Source: CAZOKZ01 sp964580585 (lineage in GTDB: Bacteria > Sumerlaeota > Sumerlaeia > SLMS01 > JAHLLQ01). Taken from it: a DNA stretch of 64,000 nt. Positions 34,379 through 43,400 of this stretch are shown one piece after another; the stretch's first letter is position 1; every line of letters starts with the position of its first letter. A model generated the notes under the pieces. The model worked only from the letters and a program-made list of their open reading frames with translations, was not told the DNA's origin and searched no databases. The DNA lies in contig CAZOKZ010000017.1 of assembly GCA_964580585.1 (NCBI GenBank), forward strand, positions 1 to 64,000. The letters run 5' to 3'. The position numbers were made by a program, and so were the translations under genes.

Positions 34379-35293
34379 ATGTCGCGTGTTGCTGTTCAAA
34401 TGCTCTTGTGCGGTTTGACGATTTCTCTGGCAGGTGGATGTGCCCTTTCCCGCTCGGTAGGAACCTCGGGAGAACAAAATACCATGGTGATTTACCTGGA
34501 CCCCGGCTATCCCGAGAGCAAGGAAGTCCCGATCGAACTGGTCAAAATTCCCGCGGGATCGTTTATAATGGGCTCCGAACATGACCAGCGGTGGTCGAGC
34601 GACAATGAATACCCCGCGCACAAGGTCACCATTACGAACGATTTTTGGATGGCGAAAACCGAGCTGACTCAAAAACAATGGATCACATTGATGGGTGAAT
34701 GGGAAGGCTTTGGCCCTCAATACGATTTTGGGTTTGGCGACGATGTAGCCAATAACTATATGTCGTGGGACGAGAGTCAGAATTTTATCAAAAAGCTCAA
34801 CACACACGTAGAAATCACCGGTCAAGGAGAAGGAAAATTTCGTCTGCCCACGGAAGCGGAGTGGGAATATGCCTGCCGTGCGGGAACCCAAACGCGTTTT
34901 TATTTTGGCGACTCTGTCAATGACCCGACGATCGGCAGGGCGTCCGACGATCCGAACGATTTGGGCCACTATTCCTGGTATCTTGGAAATAACGGCATCA
35001 GGCAAGGGGACGAGGACTACGGAGCCAAACCCGTCGGACAGCTCAAGCCCAATGCATTCGGCTTGTACGATATGATGGGAAATGTCAGTGAATTTTGTCA
35101 GGATTCCTACCATCCCTCCTTTGAGGGGGCACCCACAGACGGCTCGGTTTGGGAAGGAGATGGCGCAAAACGCGTCATTAAAGGAGGAAGTTGGTTCGAT
35201 CCAGCCTTAAGATCCCGTCCCGCTTATCGCAACTCCATTCGCCCGAATTCGGAACTCAGTATCCTGGGATTGCGTCTTTGCCGAAGCCAGTAA
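34379..35293 (+). CDS. SUMF1/formylglycine-generating-enzyme-fold lipoprotein
   Basis: 304 residues. The lipobox LAGGC (residues 18-22) indicates a lipoprotein. The FGE-sulfatase fold follows: VKIPAGSFIMGSEHDQRWSSDNEYPAHKVTITNDFWMAKTELT, RLPTEAEWEYACRAGTQTRFYFGD and LYDMMGNVSEFCQDSYH. Near the end, GGSWFDPALRSRPAYRNS carries no cysteine at the positions where active formylglycine-generating enzymes have a pair. It is therefore more likely a binding or structural member of the family than an active enzyme. There is no sulfatase gene nearby. GAGGA precedes the start. Confidence 0.85.
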   Translation: MSRVAVQMLLCGLTISLAGGCALSRSVGTSGEQNTMVIYLDPGYPESKEVPIELVKIPAGSFIMGSEHDQRWSSDNEYPAHKVTITNDFWMAKTELTQKQWITLMGEWEGFGPQYDFGFGDDVANNYMSWDESQNFIKKLNTHVEITGQGEGKFRLPTEAEWEYACRAGTQTRFYFGDSVNDPTIGRASDDPNDLGHYSWYLGNNGIRQGDEDYGAKPVGQLKPNAFGLYDMMGNVSEFCQDSYHPSFEGAPTDGSVWEGDGAKRVIKGGSWFDPALRSRPAYRNSIRPNSELSILGLRLCRSQ

Positions 35294-35656
35294 TTCTGGC
35301 CGGAATTGATCATTTTCCTTAAATAATTTATCAGAATGTCTCTGTCTCGCGTGCATATTCCAGTTGTCGGGCACCCCGGTGACACAGGAAGGATGCACGC
35401 GGGCTGGGTGTTTTACACGCTCCAAATTTGATCAGAATTCCCGTACCAAGATCCCACCCAGGATGTTCGCAAAGTGTCTGAACGTTCTTCAAATTTGCAA
35501 GATCGATGCGCAACGATGAGATTGCGACTTTGAGCACGTTCAGAGGTCCCACCCCCATTCTCACCTTATTTGTATTAAACGTTCTTGACCGTGTAGATGC
35601 AAACTTGGACGTTGCGACGAGAACCCATCCGGTTCTGAAGTACAACGGAGATACCC
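35294..35656. other. Intergenic region containing hairpin element C
   Basis: No gene is seen. The only clear structure is the hairpin element at 35477-35544. A short palindrome AATTC...GAATT directly follows the lipoprotein gene stop. Confidence 0.5.
35477..35544. repeat. Long hairpin element, copy C (inverted, shortened)
   Basis: TCTGAACGT (35477-35485) pairs with ACGTTCAGA (35536-35544), and the arms continue as CTTCAAATTTGCAA and TTGCGACTTTGAG. On the minus strand the interior reads CTCAAAGTCGCAATCTC followed by ATCGTTGCGCATCG, matching the left arm and core of copy B. The middle part of A and B is missing. Confidence 0.72.
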
Positions 35657-36391
35657 ATGATGTCTGCGATGCCCGAGGCCGTAAGCTCCATGCAGGATTA
35701 TAAACCCAACGAATTTACCTGGCGTGGAGTTCCCGTCCGCGGAATTCTACTGGATATGGACGGCACCATTGCCGATACCAAGCACGCGCATGGCGACGCC
35801 TGGGCAATCTGGGCGCAACGACACAATATACCTGTCAGCCGCGAGATGTACATGCGCGACTATTTCGGTCGCTCGAACACCGATGTCCTGCCAGAGTTGT
35901 TTCCCCACCTTGCCCATGATGAGCAGGCTCTTCGCGCTCTTGGCATGGAGAAAGAACACGATTTTCTCGACTTAGTATTGGAGGGGAAAATTCCTCCGAC
36001 TGCCGGGCTGACCGAATTCATCCAGCGCGCCTATGAACGGGGAATCGGGTTGGCAATCGCCAGTTCCGCACCTCGGGAAAACGTCGAAACGATCTCCCGG
36101 GTTTTTGGTTTGCAGGATAAAATTTCCGTACGTCTTTCCATGGACGATGTAAAACGCGCCAAACCAGCTCCGGACTTGTTTTTGAAATCTGCCGAGTTGC
36201 TGGGAATCGAACCCGCCGCCTGCCTCGTCATCGAAGACAGCAAACATGGCCTCGATGCAGGACGTTCTGCCGGTTGCCGCACGATTGCCGTCATGACACT
36301 GCACACCGAACATGAACTTGAATCCTACGCCGACCTGTGCGTGGACGATTTCAACGAATTGCTTCAATTGGAAGAATGGCGGAAGCTATAA
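35657..36391 (+). CDS. HAD-superfamily phosphatase/phosphomutase (beta-phosphoglucomutase-like)
   Basis: 244 residues. Motif I is DMDGT (33-37) with the nucleophile D33 and acid D35. Motif II is ASSAPRENV, motif III the lysine in KRAKPAPDLFLKSAELLG, and motif IV VIEDSKHGLDAGRSAG. The cap and the KPAPD loop place it with beta-phosphoglucomutase/phosphatase-like enzymes. The start could also be at the third or fifth Met codon, since the frame opens MMSAM. Substrate unknown. It precedes the HD-domain gene on the same strand. Confidence 0.88.
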   Translation: MMSAMPEAVSSMQDYKPNEFTWRGVPVRGILLDMDGTIADTKHAHGDAWAIWAQRHNIPVSREMYMRDYFGRSNTDVLPELFPHLAHDEQALRALGMEKEHDFLDLVLEGKIPPTAGLTEFIQRAYERGIGLAIASSAPRENVETISRVFGLQDKISVRLSMDDVKRAKPAPDLFLKSAELLGIEPAACLVIEDSKHGLDAGRSAGCRTIAVMTLHTEHELESYADLCVDDFNELLQLEEWRKL

Positions 36392-36394
36392 TAA

Positions 36395-36517
36395 GGCGAA
36401 AGGATGAGGGATGAAGGATGAATTCCGAGTCCTGGGAGAGCTTGAATCCAGTTCAATACCACTCATCGCGTGCGGGAATTTCGTAATATTCGGTATCTCA
36501 TCCATCATCCTTTCTCC
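36395..36517. repeat. GAAAGGATGA inverted repeat, copy 1
   Basis: GGCGAAAGGATGAGGGATGA (36395-36414) pairs with TCATCCATCATCCTTTCTCC (36498-36517), 18 of 20 positions. The arms are 83 bp apart. The element fills the gap between the HAD and HD genes. A related pair lies at 63081-63164. Confidence 0.7.
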
Positions 36518-36531
36518 TTCATTCTTCCACC

Positions 36532-37845
36532 ATGTCCCGTGAAAAACTGCTCCGCGATCCCGTTCACGATTTGATTGTCCTGGACTTGGACATTCTCGGC
36601 GACCGGGTATTGCTCGAGCTGATCGATACGTGCGAGTTTCAACGACTTCGCCGGATTCGCCAGCTTGGAATGGCGTTATTTTCGTTTCCGGGAGCAGAAC
36701 ACAGCCGTTTCGCCCACAGCATCGGGGTGATGCACCTGGCAAGGCGCCTCCTCGCACGGCTTGCACCCAGCCAGAATATCGATCCCTTATCGCTGATTGC
36801 AGTACAATGCGCGGCCTTGCTGCACGATTTGGGGCATGGGCCGTTCAGTCATGTGATCGAAAAATTTTTCGACGAAAACCATGAGTCCTGGACGCGGAAA
36901 ATTATCCTGCACCCGGAAACCGAAGTCCACCGCGTGTTAGCGCGATTCGATCCCGCTTTGCCCGAACGTGTCGCCGGGGTGCTTGCCGGAAACATCACGC
37001 CGATTTGGCTTAAACAAGTAGTCAGCAGTCAACTTGATGCGGACCGGTTCGATTATCTGCTGCGCGACAGCCATATGACAGGCGTAAAATATGGCGTTTT
37101 CGATCTCGAACGATTATTGCTGATGTTGCGCGTCAGCCCCGATGGCGATAAAATCACCGTCGCGAGCAAAGGTTTGCTGCCGGTTGAGAAATATTTGCAA
37201 TCGCGTTATCAAATGTACCGACAGGTATATTTCCACAAGACCGTAACGGTGGGCGAGGCGATGTTGATGTCGGTTCTCGACCGCGCTTGCGACATCGCTA
37301 TTGAAAATGAATGTCCTGGGATTCCGATGGATTCACCTTTCGGGCGAATTTTGGCCGGTAAGAAAACACTCGCCGTCGAGGATTATCTGGAACTCGACGA
37401 TTCGGTGGTATTAGGAGCCCTCAATGCCTGGACGCGATGTGGCGACTCAGTGCTCGCCGACTTGGCCTCCCGGTTGTTGAACCGTCGATTGCTCAAAAGT
37501 CTGGAGATTGCCAATTACGAGGAGCAGGATCTTGAAATTCGGATGCGGATTCAGCAAGCCGAAGAAATCGTGCTGTCGGCGCGGCTCGATCCCAAGTATT
37601 ACCTGCTCTACAGCAAAAGCTCCGACAGGCCCTACCGCCCCTATAATCCCAGGGGCGATCATTCGGGGGGGACAATCTGGATCGAAGATGCCTACGATCC
37701 AACACGGCTGCGCGACATTAAAGAAGTTTCTCCAACGATTCGCGCCTTTACGGAATCGCCATACACAATTTGGCGCGCAGTGTTTCCCGCCGAAGCCAAC
37801 GGGGTGGAACTGCGCTCGCGCATCACGACAGCATTCAACGGTTAA
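36532..37845 (+). CDS. HD-domain phosphohydrolase (dGTPase/SAMHD1-like, COG1078 type)
   Basis: 437 residues. The N-terminus RDPVHDLIVLD and the segment FQRLRRIRQLGMALFSFPGAEHSRFAHSIGVMHLARRLL carry the first HD histidine (H62). LLHDLGHGPFSH gives H98-D99, and SSQLDADRFDYLLRDSHMTGV gives the last Asp. These match the dNTPase-like HD group. It probably cleaves deoxynucleoside triphosphates or a related nucleotide. The C-terminal 120 residues are variable. A terminator-like hairpin follows the stop. Confidence 0.88.
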   Translation: MSREKLLRDPVHDLIVLDLDILGDRVLLELIDTCEFQRLRRIRQLGMALFSFPGAEHSRFAHSIGVMHLARRLLARLAPSQNIDPLSLIAVQCAALLHDLGHGPFSHVIEKFFDENHESWTRKIILHPETEVHRVLARFDPALPERVAGVLAGNITPIWLKQVVSSQLDADRFDYLLRDSHMTGVKYGVFDLERLLLMLRVSPDGDKITVASKGLLPVEKYLQSRYQMYRQVYFHKTVTVGEAMLMSVLDRACDIAIENECPGIPMDSPFGRILAGKKTLAVEDYLELDDSVVLGALNAWTRCGDSVLADLASRLLNRRLLKSLEIANYEEQDLEIRMRIQQAEEIVLSARLDPKYYLLYSKSSDRPYRPYNPRGDHSGGTIWIEDAYDPTRLRDIKEVSPTIRAFTESPYTIWRAVFPAEANGVELRSRITTAFNG

Positions 37846-37872
37846 GAAAAATCTGGTTTGGAAGTTGGGGAA

Positions 37873-37907
37873 AACCTGGGCTAAATTCCTTCGCCCAGGA
37901 TTTTTTT
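37873..37907 (+). terminator. Intrinsic terminator after the HD gene
   Basis: The stem CCTGGGC (37875-37881) with GCCCAGG (37893-37899) is followed by a run of seven T. It overlaps the 3' end of the small gene on the minus strand. Confidence 0.78.
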
Positions 37908-38213
37908 GATTTGAATGTCGGCGATTTCTTCTTCTTTTTCGGACTGCATTTCCTTCAAATGATCGAGTTCATCCTGAATACGCGCCATTTTTTCCGCCGC
38001 GCGTCGCTCGATATCCAAATGTTCTGTAATCGCGGGGGAAGCATCGCTGGTCAGGCGTGTATCGCCGGGCAATGGCAAAGGAGCGTAGGAACGCCAGACG
38101 TATCCTCCCACGACGCCGAGAGCGAGCGTGACAAAAAACCCCAGCCAGCGTCTATTAGAGGATGCCGGGACCTTGGATTTGGAAGAAGTTGCCGTTTTTT
38201 TTCGGGGTGCCAT
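37881..38213 (-). CDS. Small membrane-anchored coiled-coil protein, unknown function
   Basis: 110 residues. A basic N-terminal tail is followed by one hydrophobic helix WLGFFVTLALGVVGGYVW. A predicted coiled coil rich in Glu, Lys and Ile follows (ERRAAEKMARIQDELDHLKEM and SEKEEEIADIQIKKI). The topology fits a single-pass protein with an extracytoplasmic or cytoplasmic coiled coil. No family recognised. Its start and codon use are plausible, though no strong ribosome binding site is seen. Confidence 0.55.
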   Translation of the reverse strand: MAPRKKTATSSKSKVPASSNRRWLGFFVTLALGVVGGYVWRSYAPLPLPGDTRLTSDASPAITEHLDIERRAAEKMARIQDELDHLKEMQSEKEEEIADIQIKKILGEGI

Positions 38214-38515
38214 GAAATGACGGTTCCCTTGGTTGGATTTCGCCTCGACGTCACGGTAGGGGAGCCTACACTGTCAAGAATCGTTTGCGTCCATCGATAC
38301 AATCGAGTGGCGAATGGATTTCCGAGTGGCAAAAAAAATGATTTTTTTTGTGACACCTGGAAAACGTTGTACCAAAATGTTCTCACCAGTTAATAGATCG
38401 AAACTCGTGTCTCTTGACTGGAGGATGGGATGAGTCGGGACGAATACCGTGAAACTTGTAACGTTTCGGATGACGGAAGAACGATAACGTCACGCAAGTT
38501 GCCCCTTGTTTCGCC
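38214..38515. other. Intergenic region upstream of the secreted-protein cluster
   Basis: No gene, terminator or known riboswitch is recognised. It must carry the promoter for the pilin-like gene. Confidence 0.4.
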
Positions 38516-39400
38516 TTGACGGCGACCCATAGGGCGCAAATCCTGTGTGTTTATCGGGCGTCATCTTTCAGGTGTTCATCCGTTCCGATTTGGACGGGGG
38601 GAAATCTGCAGCAGGAGGGGGACCACCTTGTCGCGAAAAACTATCCATCCCCTTCGTGCGCCATACTGAGCATTCAGGGGGATAGAGCACTGAAATCACT
38701 TAGCTTTCTTCGAGCAAAACCGTTGCATGCCCGTCGGTTGATCGCGGGTTTCACGCTGATCGAACTCTTGATCGTCGTGGCGATTATTACCATTTTGTCC
38801 GCCATTGCGGTACCGAACTTTTTGGAAGCCCAGACCCGCTCCAAAGTCGCCCGCATTCAATCGGACCAACGAACCATTGCTACCGGCCTGGAATCTTACC
38901 GGGTGGATCATAACGCGTATCCCCGGCGCCAACGTACGCCCGCATCGGGCGTCATTGCCCCATTTGGGAATGCTTTGACCCGATTCGAGGACATGACCGG
39001 TTCAAAATTCGTTCCCGCAACCGATACGACAGCCGCTTCGGGAACCATGGGTTTGACGACGCCGGTGGCATATTTGACCAATATTCCGAAGGATGTGTTT
39101 GAAAACACACTTGCGCCTCCCAATCGGCTGATCGATTACTGGGATGGTGAAATCATCAGACGGCATCGCCCGTTGAACCAGCAAAACAGCAAGAACGGGG
39201 CTCAGTGGGTGTTAATATCAGTTGGACCGGACGGCTATTACGGCCAGGGATCCACATTACAAGGTAATGTTCCCGGGAATCCGGATAATTCCTATCAGAA
39301 TACTTACAAGCGGACGTATGATCCGACAAACGGTACTCTGAGCCTTGGGAATATCAACCGGTTCCAGTCCGACCAGTTGGCAGAAGAGATTTGGAACTGA
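38516..39400 (+). CDS. Type IV pilin/type II secretion pseudopilin-like protein
   Basis: The open frame is 294 residues from TTG 38516, but the true start is uncertain; a later start near 38690-38723 is more likely. The prepilin peptidase site is G78|F79 in LIAGFTLIELLIVVAIITILS (mature protein from 38750), with the Glu at position 5 of the mature part. The segment PNFLEAQTRSKVARIQSDQR and YRVDHNAYP follows the pseudopilin-G-like pattern common in Sumerlaeota, Hydrogenedentota and Lentisphaerota. The globular part ends with VLISVGPDGYYGQGSTLQ. It begins a run of four secreted-protein genes on one strand and may be part of a surface fibre or secretion machine. Confidence 0.8.
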   Translation: MTATHRAQILCVYRASSFRCSSVPIWTGGNLQQEGDHLVAKNYPSPSCAILSIQGDRALKSLSFLRAKPLHARRLIAGFTLIELLIVVAIITILSAIAVPNFLEAQTRSKVARIQSDQRTIATGLESYRVDHNAYPRRQRTPASGVIAPFGNALTRFEDMTGSKFVPATDTTAASGTMGLTTPVAYLTNIPKDVFENTLAPPNRLIDYWDGEIIRRHRPLNQQNSKNGAQWVLISVGPDGYYGQGSTLQGNVPGNPDNSYQNTYKRTYDPTNGTLSLGNINRFQSDQLAEEIWN

Positions 39401-39446
39401 CAGGCCTTTGCGCCCGATTACGATCAAACGGATTCAGGTGTTGCCT

Positions 39447-40316
39447 ATGAAGTGTTGGAAAACCTCATCGCTAAGCTACTTCTCCCGTCGTCTATTGGGG
39501 ACGTTGGGAATGGTGGCTTTCTTTCTTTTGGGAACTCCGGCACTCAGTCGCGCAGCCTCGGTTGTGCCACTGACTGTTGAGGAAATGTCCGCTGTGGCCG
39601 ATGACATCGTTTACGGTGTTGTGGAAACGAGCCAAAGCGAGTTGGTGGACGGAAAGATCATCACCCGCCACTCGCTCAAAGTGCGTGATTCTCTCAAAGG
39701 AACTCACAAATCGGACCAGGATCTCGAAGTGATGACACTTGGGGGTCGAGTGGGTCCGATTGCTTCTATTTCGCCTGGAATGCCGGAATTAGAGAAAGAC
39801 GAAGAAGTGGTCCTCTTTCTCAGCACGCCGGCCAAACGACATGCGAAAGAAAAAGGTGTAGCCATCGACACGAGTTCGCCGCTGACCAACCTGCCGCAAA
39901 TTGTCGGCGGATTTCAGGGCAAATTCAATGTGGTACGTTTGGATGTCGAACACGATGCCGATGTGAAAAAATTCACCACGGAATCGGTGCGTGTGGTGCG
40001 CAGCACGCCTGGAAAATCGCTCAAGGTAGGCGATGCGCCCTCATTGAATCAGTTCCTGGGAAGCGTTCGCAATTTGAACAACAGCGCTCGTCCAATGCGG
40101 AAGGATACAAAAAATATTCCGACAATTGGAAAAGTGCAGGTACCCGCGTATGATGAAAGTGCACAGGCATTGCGTTATTTCGATCCGATTCCGATTCACG
40201 GACGACAGGTTGAGCTTGGGGAAGCCTCAAGCCTGGGGACGGTATCGAAGATCACGTTGAAAATGCCCAAAGACGATGAGAACGGGAAAGCAAAGGACGA
40301 CAACTCGCAACCGTAA
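39447..40316 (+). CDS. Secreted protein of an uncharacterised family often beside matrixin-like genes
   Basis: 289 residues from ATG 39447, which begins a signal peptide ending LSRAA; the longer frame from 39345 overlaps the pilin-like gene. Mature sequence: VPLTVEEMSAVADDIVYGVVE, then a central GGRVGPIASISPGMPELEKDEEVVLFL and QIVGGFQGKFNV. I recall this VADxIVxGxVE...GGRVGxI...PGMPxFxxxExVVLFL pattern from secreted bacterial proteins of unknown function that sit next to matrixin-domain genes; the next gene fits that. It ends with a lysine-rich, acidic tail. It may be a chaperone or inhibitor for the downstream protein, which is inference from position only. Confidence 0.7.
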   Translation: MKCWKTSSLSYFSRRLLGTLGMVAFFLLGTPALSRAASVVPLTVEEMSAVADDIVYGVVETSQSELVDGKIITRHSLKVRDSLKGTHKSDQDLEVMTLGGRVGPIASISPGMPELEKDEEVVLFLSTPAKRHAKEKGVAIDTSSPLTNLPQIVGGFQGKFNVVRLDVEHDADVKKFTTESVRVVRSTPGKSLKVGDAPSLNQFLGSVRNLNNSARPMRKDTKNIPTIGKVQVPAYDESAQALRYFDPIPIHGRQVELGEASSLGTVSKITLKMPKDDENGKAKDDNSQP

Positions 40317-40325
40317 AAAATCGGT

Positions 40326-40346
40326 CCTGTTTTCATGGAAAACAGG
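40326..40346 (+). terminator. Hairpin between secreted-protein genes
   Basis: CCTGTTTTC (40326-40334) pairs with GAAAACAGG (40338-40346) with a 3-nt loop. The following bases are not a T-run, so it may be a pause site or processing signal rather than a terminator. Confidence 0.4.
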
Positions 40347-40409
40347 TCTGCTATCATTGGTGATTTTTTGGTCGCGTAAGATTTCTTCTTTCAAGGGATT
40401 CGAGTTCCA

Positions 40410-43400
40410 ATGCGTTATTTAAAACGTTTGGCTGCCTATACGACAATTTCCGCCTTCACGGCGATAGCTCCGCTCTGTGTTAATGCCGGAGCGGTTGTTC
40501 ATGTGGAGACGTTTGAATACAACGATCCCACGGATTCCAGCGACGACTCGGTTCTTACCGTCCCGTTGCATTGGGGTGAGGAGGATTTGTCGAATCCTCT
40601 GCCGATTTACCTCTACCGTCCATTTGGTTCGCCCGGAGGGGGACTCAGCGTCATGCCATCGCAGGCGCTGAACAACACGTTTGAATTTGGAACCGATTTC
40701 GATAACCAGATTCTGCTGGCTTTGCAACGCGCCATGGAACGTTGGTCGAGTATCTCGAATTCCGAATTTGAATTTTCCTCCTTTCCGCTGTATTCCGATC
40801 TGGCGCCGGTTTTCGATCCACTGAACCTTCCCTTCGGGCCGCAGGATGCGCGCCTGGATCACTACAATTTGATTACTTTCGACGACCCGGCGCTTTCCGG
40901 TGGTTTGGCAGATGGCGTCTTTTTCGTTCCAGCCATCTTTTATTTCACTGAAGACTACGATCCCGATACGAACCTTCTGGCTTTAGAAGATAACCTGACC
41001 GTCTCCAGCACGACAGTGGACGACGTCGTTTTTACCACGGTTATTGACCGCGAAGGCGAACTTCAGATGTTGATTCCGCACCGTCCTTATGCGGCCGGTG
41101 AAATTGTGGACGCCGACATCATCATGTCCACTGGTACATCGGACGGTTGGTGGCTGTTGCCGGAAGACATTGGCGATTTGTCCACCATGGATCCGCCCAT
41201 GACCGAACAAGATGCGTTAGGTCTGGCGGACATCGAGTCGTTCTTTGGCCGCGCGTTGGGTGAAATGGCCGGTTTGGGGCCATCACACCTGTACAATTCG
41301 ACGATGTCGAATTTTTACATTACCGAAAACACAGGTATTCCGGGTGAAACGCTCGACTTTTTGACCAATCCGTACGAACACCGCGTTTTGTCGCTCGACG
41401 ATCAATTGACGATGGCCAAAGCCTATCCAGGAAGCAGCTACGACAGCGCGCCGGGTTTTGGCGGCAATCTGATCGATGGCCGAAGCACAGACTTTCTGTT
41501 CGATGGCGATGGTACGTTCGATTGGGGAACAGGCGTTCCGCAGCAGATCGTTTATTTCGGTTATCCGATTGAGCCTGGCGATTCGCTCAACCTCGATACG
41601 GTTTCGCTCCTCAACCCACGTGACGGTTTTGTCGGTCAGGAAGAGCGCGTTGTTGGGCCGATTCAATTGGTTGCCCACACGGTCACCGGTCAGCTTCAGG
41701 CAACGGCCACGGGTATCAACTCGCCAGCTTTCAGAGGCTTTACCAATGGCGAGTACGAATTACGGGGACTGCCGCCTCGCGACGATTGGTACATTTTTAC
41801 GGCTCCTGCCGAATTTAGCTGGGATACCGAATCGGCTAATCAACTCAATAGCGACCTTGCCAATTATCCTCCTGAATTTTTAGGGGGTGTCGAAACCCCC
41901 GGATTGCGCTACGGCCGTTTCAATCTTGGTCAGGGCGCAATCGACACCGACGATCAAGATCCCACGACAATTCGCAACGGTTTTGCAACCGTGCGGCTCG
42001 AAGCCACCGGTATCGATTCGGATGGAGACGGTACGATCGAAGAATCCGAAATCGAACCCGATGGTTCTTTCACTGCAGGTATTACAAGCGGTCCGCAGTA
42101 TCTTGCCGAGCCCTCGGATAACTGGACATTCATCCGCTTGATCAAACAAGTGGACGATGGATTTGGCGGTTACCAGGACGATGCGACATCGGTTTTGGAT
42201 TTGGATAATCGCGGTCGTGGGTTTGGTGGAAATGGCGGTGTTCTGAGTGTTGACGACAACTCGGATGAATTGACCATTTCGTTCAGTGTTGAAGATCGTC
42301 TGGGAAATCCCATCGGCTTTATTGTCGAAACCATTCGTTTGGTTACTTATCCAAACTTCAGCGGTCCGCAAAAACGTGGTTTCGAGGTTTCCTGGGAATT
42401 TGAAAACGTTTCCGGCGATCCATACAAATTTGGTGTCGCTCAACTTTACGATTCTTCATGGTATATTCCGGATTCGACCTCGGGCGGTCTCGCCAGCACA
42501 ATCATGTATGTCAATGGCGAGCGTATCGATGTGAGCACCGGCTATGGTGGCGTGGGAGAAGACCCAGTACCGACGTCGGTTGATTGGTTTGACAACAATA
42601 TTTCGCCCTTCTTCCAGTTCTCTGTTTTTGGCGATCCAAATACGTCGCCTCTGACAATTCCTGACCGCTTGATAGTTGTCGATTCGACACGTGTTCGCCA
42701 GCAAGGTTCCAACATGTGGTATCTGGAACCGGGTCAATCTTTCCACGCAATTCCAGGTCAAAAACTGTATGACGATACAGGCGTCTTGATGCGCTGGAAC
42801 CCAAAGATGGTTCTTCCTGGCTCGACCGGTGAAGTGCTTTCCGGTGGATCGTTTATTGTCGATCCGGGTATTGGCGATCCCAAGATTCTGGCGATTCGCG
42901 ATTCGGAAAACGGTATTCCGCGTTCGAGCGATCTGGAAACCTATGCCGACGACGACTCACTCGGCTTGGCGATTGAACTGGCCGACGGCGAATTTTTATC
43001 GCCGGTTGATATCATTACCAACGTAGGCACTCGTATTCTTAATACGGGTCTGGACGCGGATGGCGATGGTGTACCGGACGATACGGACAACTGCCCGTAT
43101 TCGCCCAACGCTGGACAGGAAGATTTGAACAATAACAATATCGGCGATGTTTGCGAAGACGATCAGGATTCCGACTCCGTTCCGGACTTCAATGACAACT
43201 GTCCCTTTATACCAAACATCGACCAATCCGACGTGGACCTGGACGGTGACGGCGACGTTTGCGACTATGACATCGATGCCGACGGAATTCCCAACGGATC
43301 GGATAATTGTCCCTTCACGCCGAACCCCGACCAACTCGATACGGATGGTGACGGTATTGGCGACGTTTGCGAAACGGATTTCGATGGCGATGGTGTTCCG

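Noticed and set aside
38440..38580. Possible c-di-GMP (GEMM) riboswitch upstream of the pilin-like gene, suggested by GGCGCAAATCC
   Set aside because: The GCAAACC and GNRA-loop elements of the riboswitch are not found at the right spacing, so it does not hold up.
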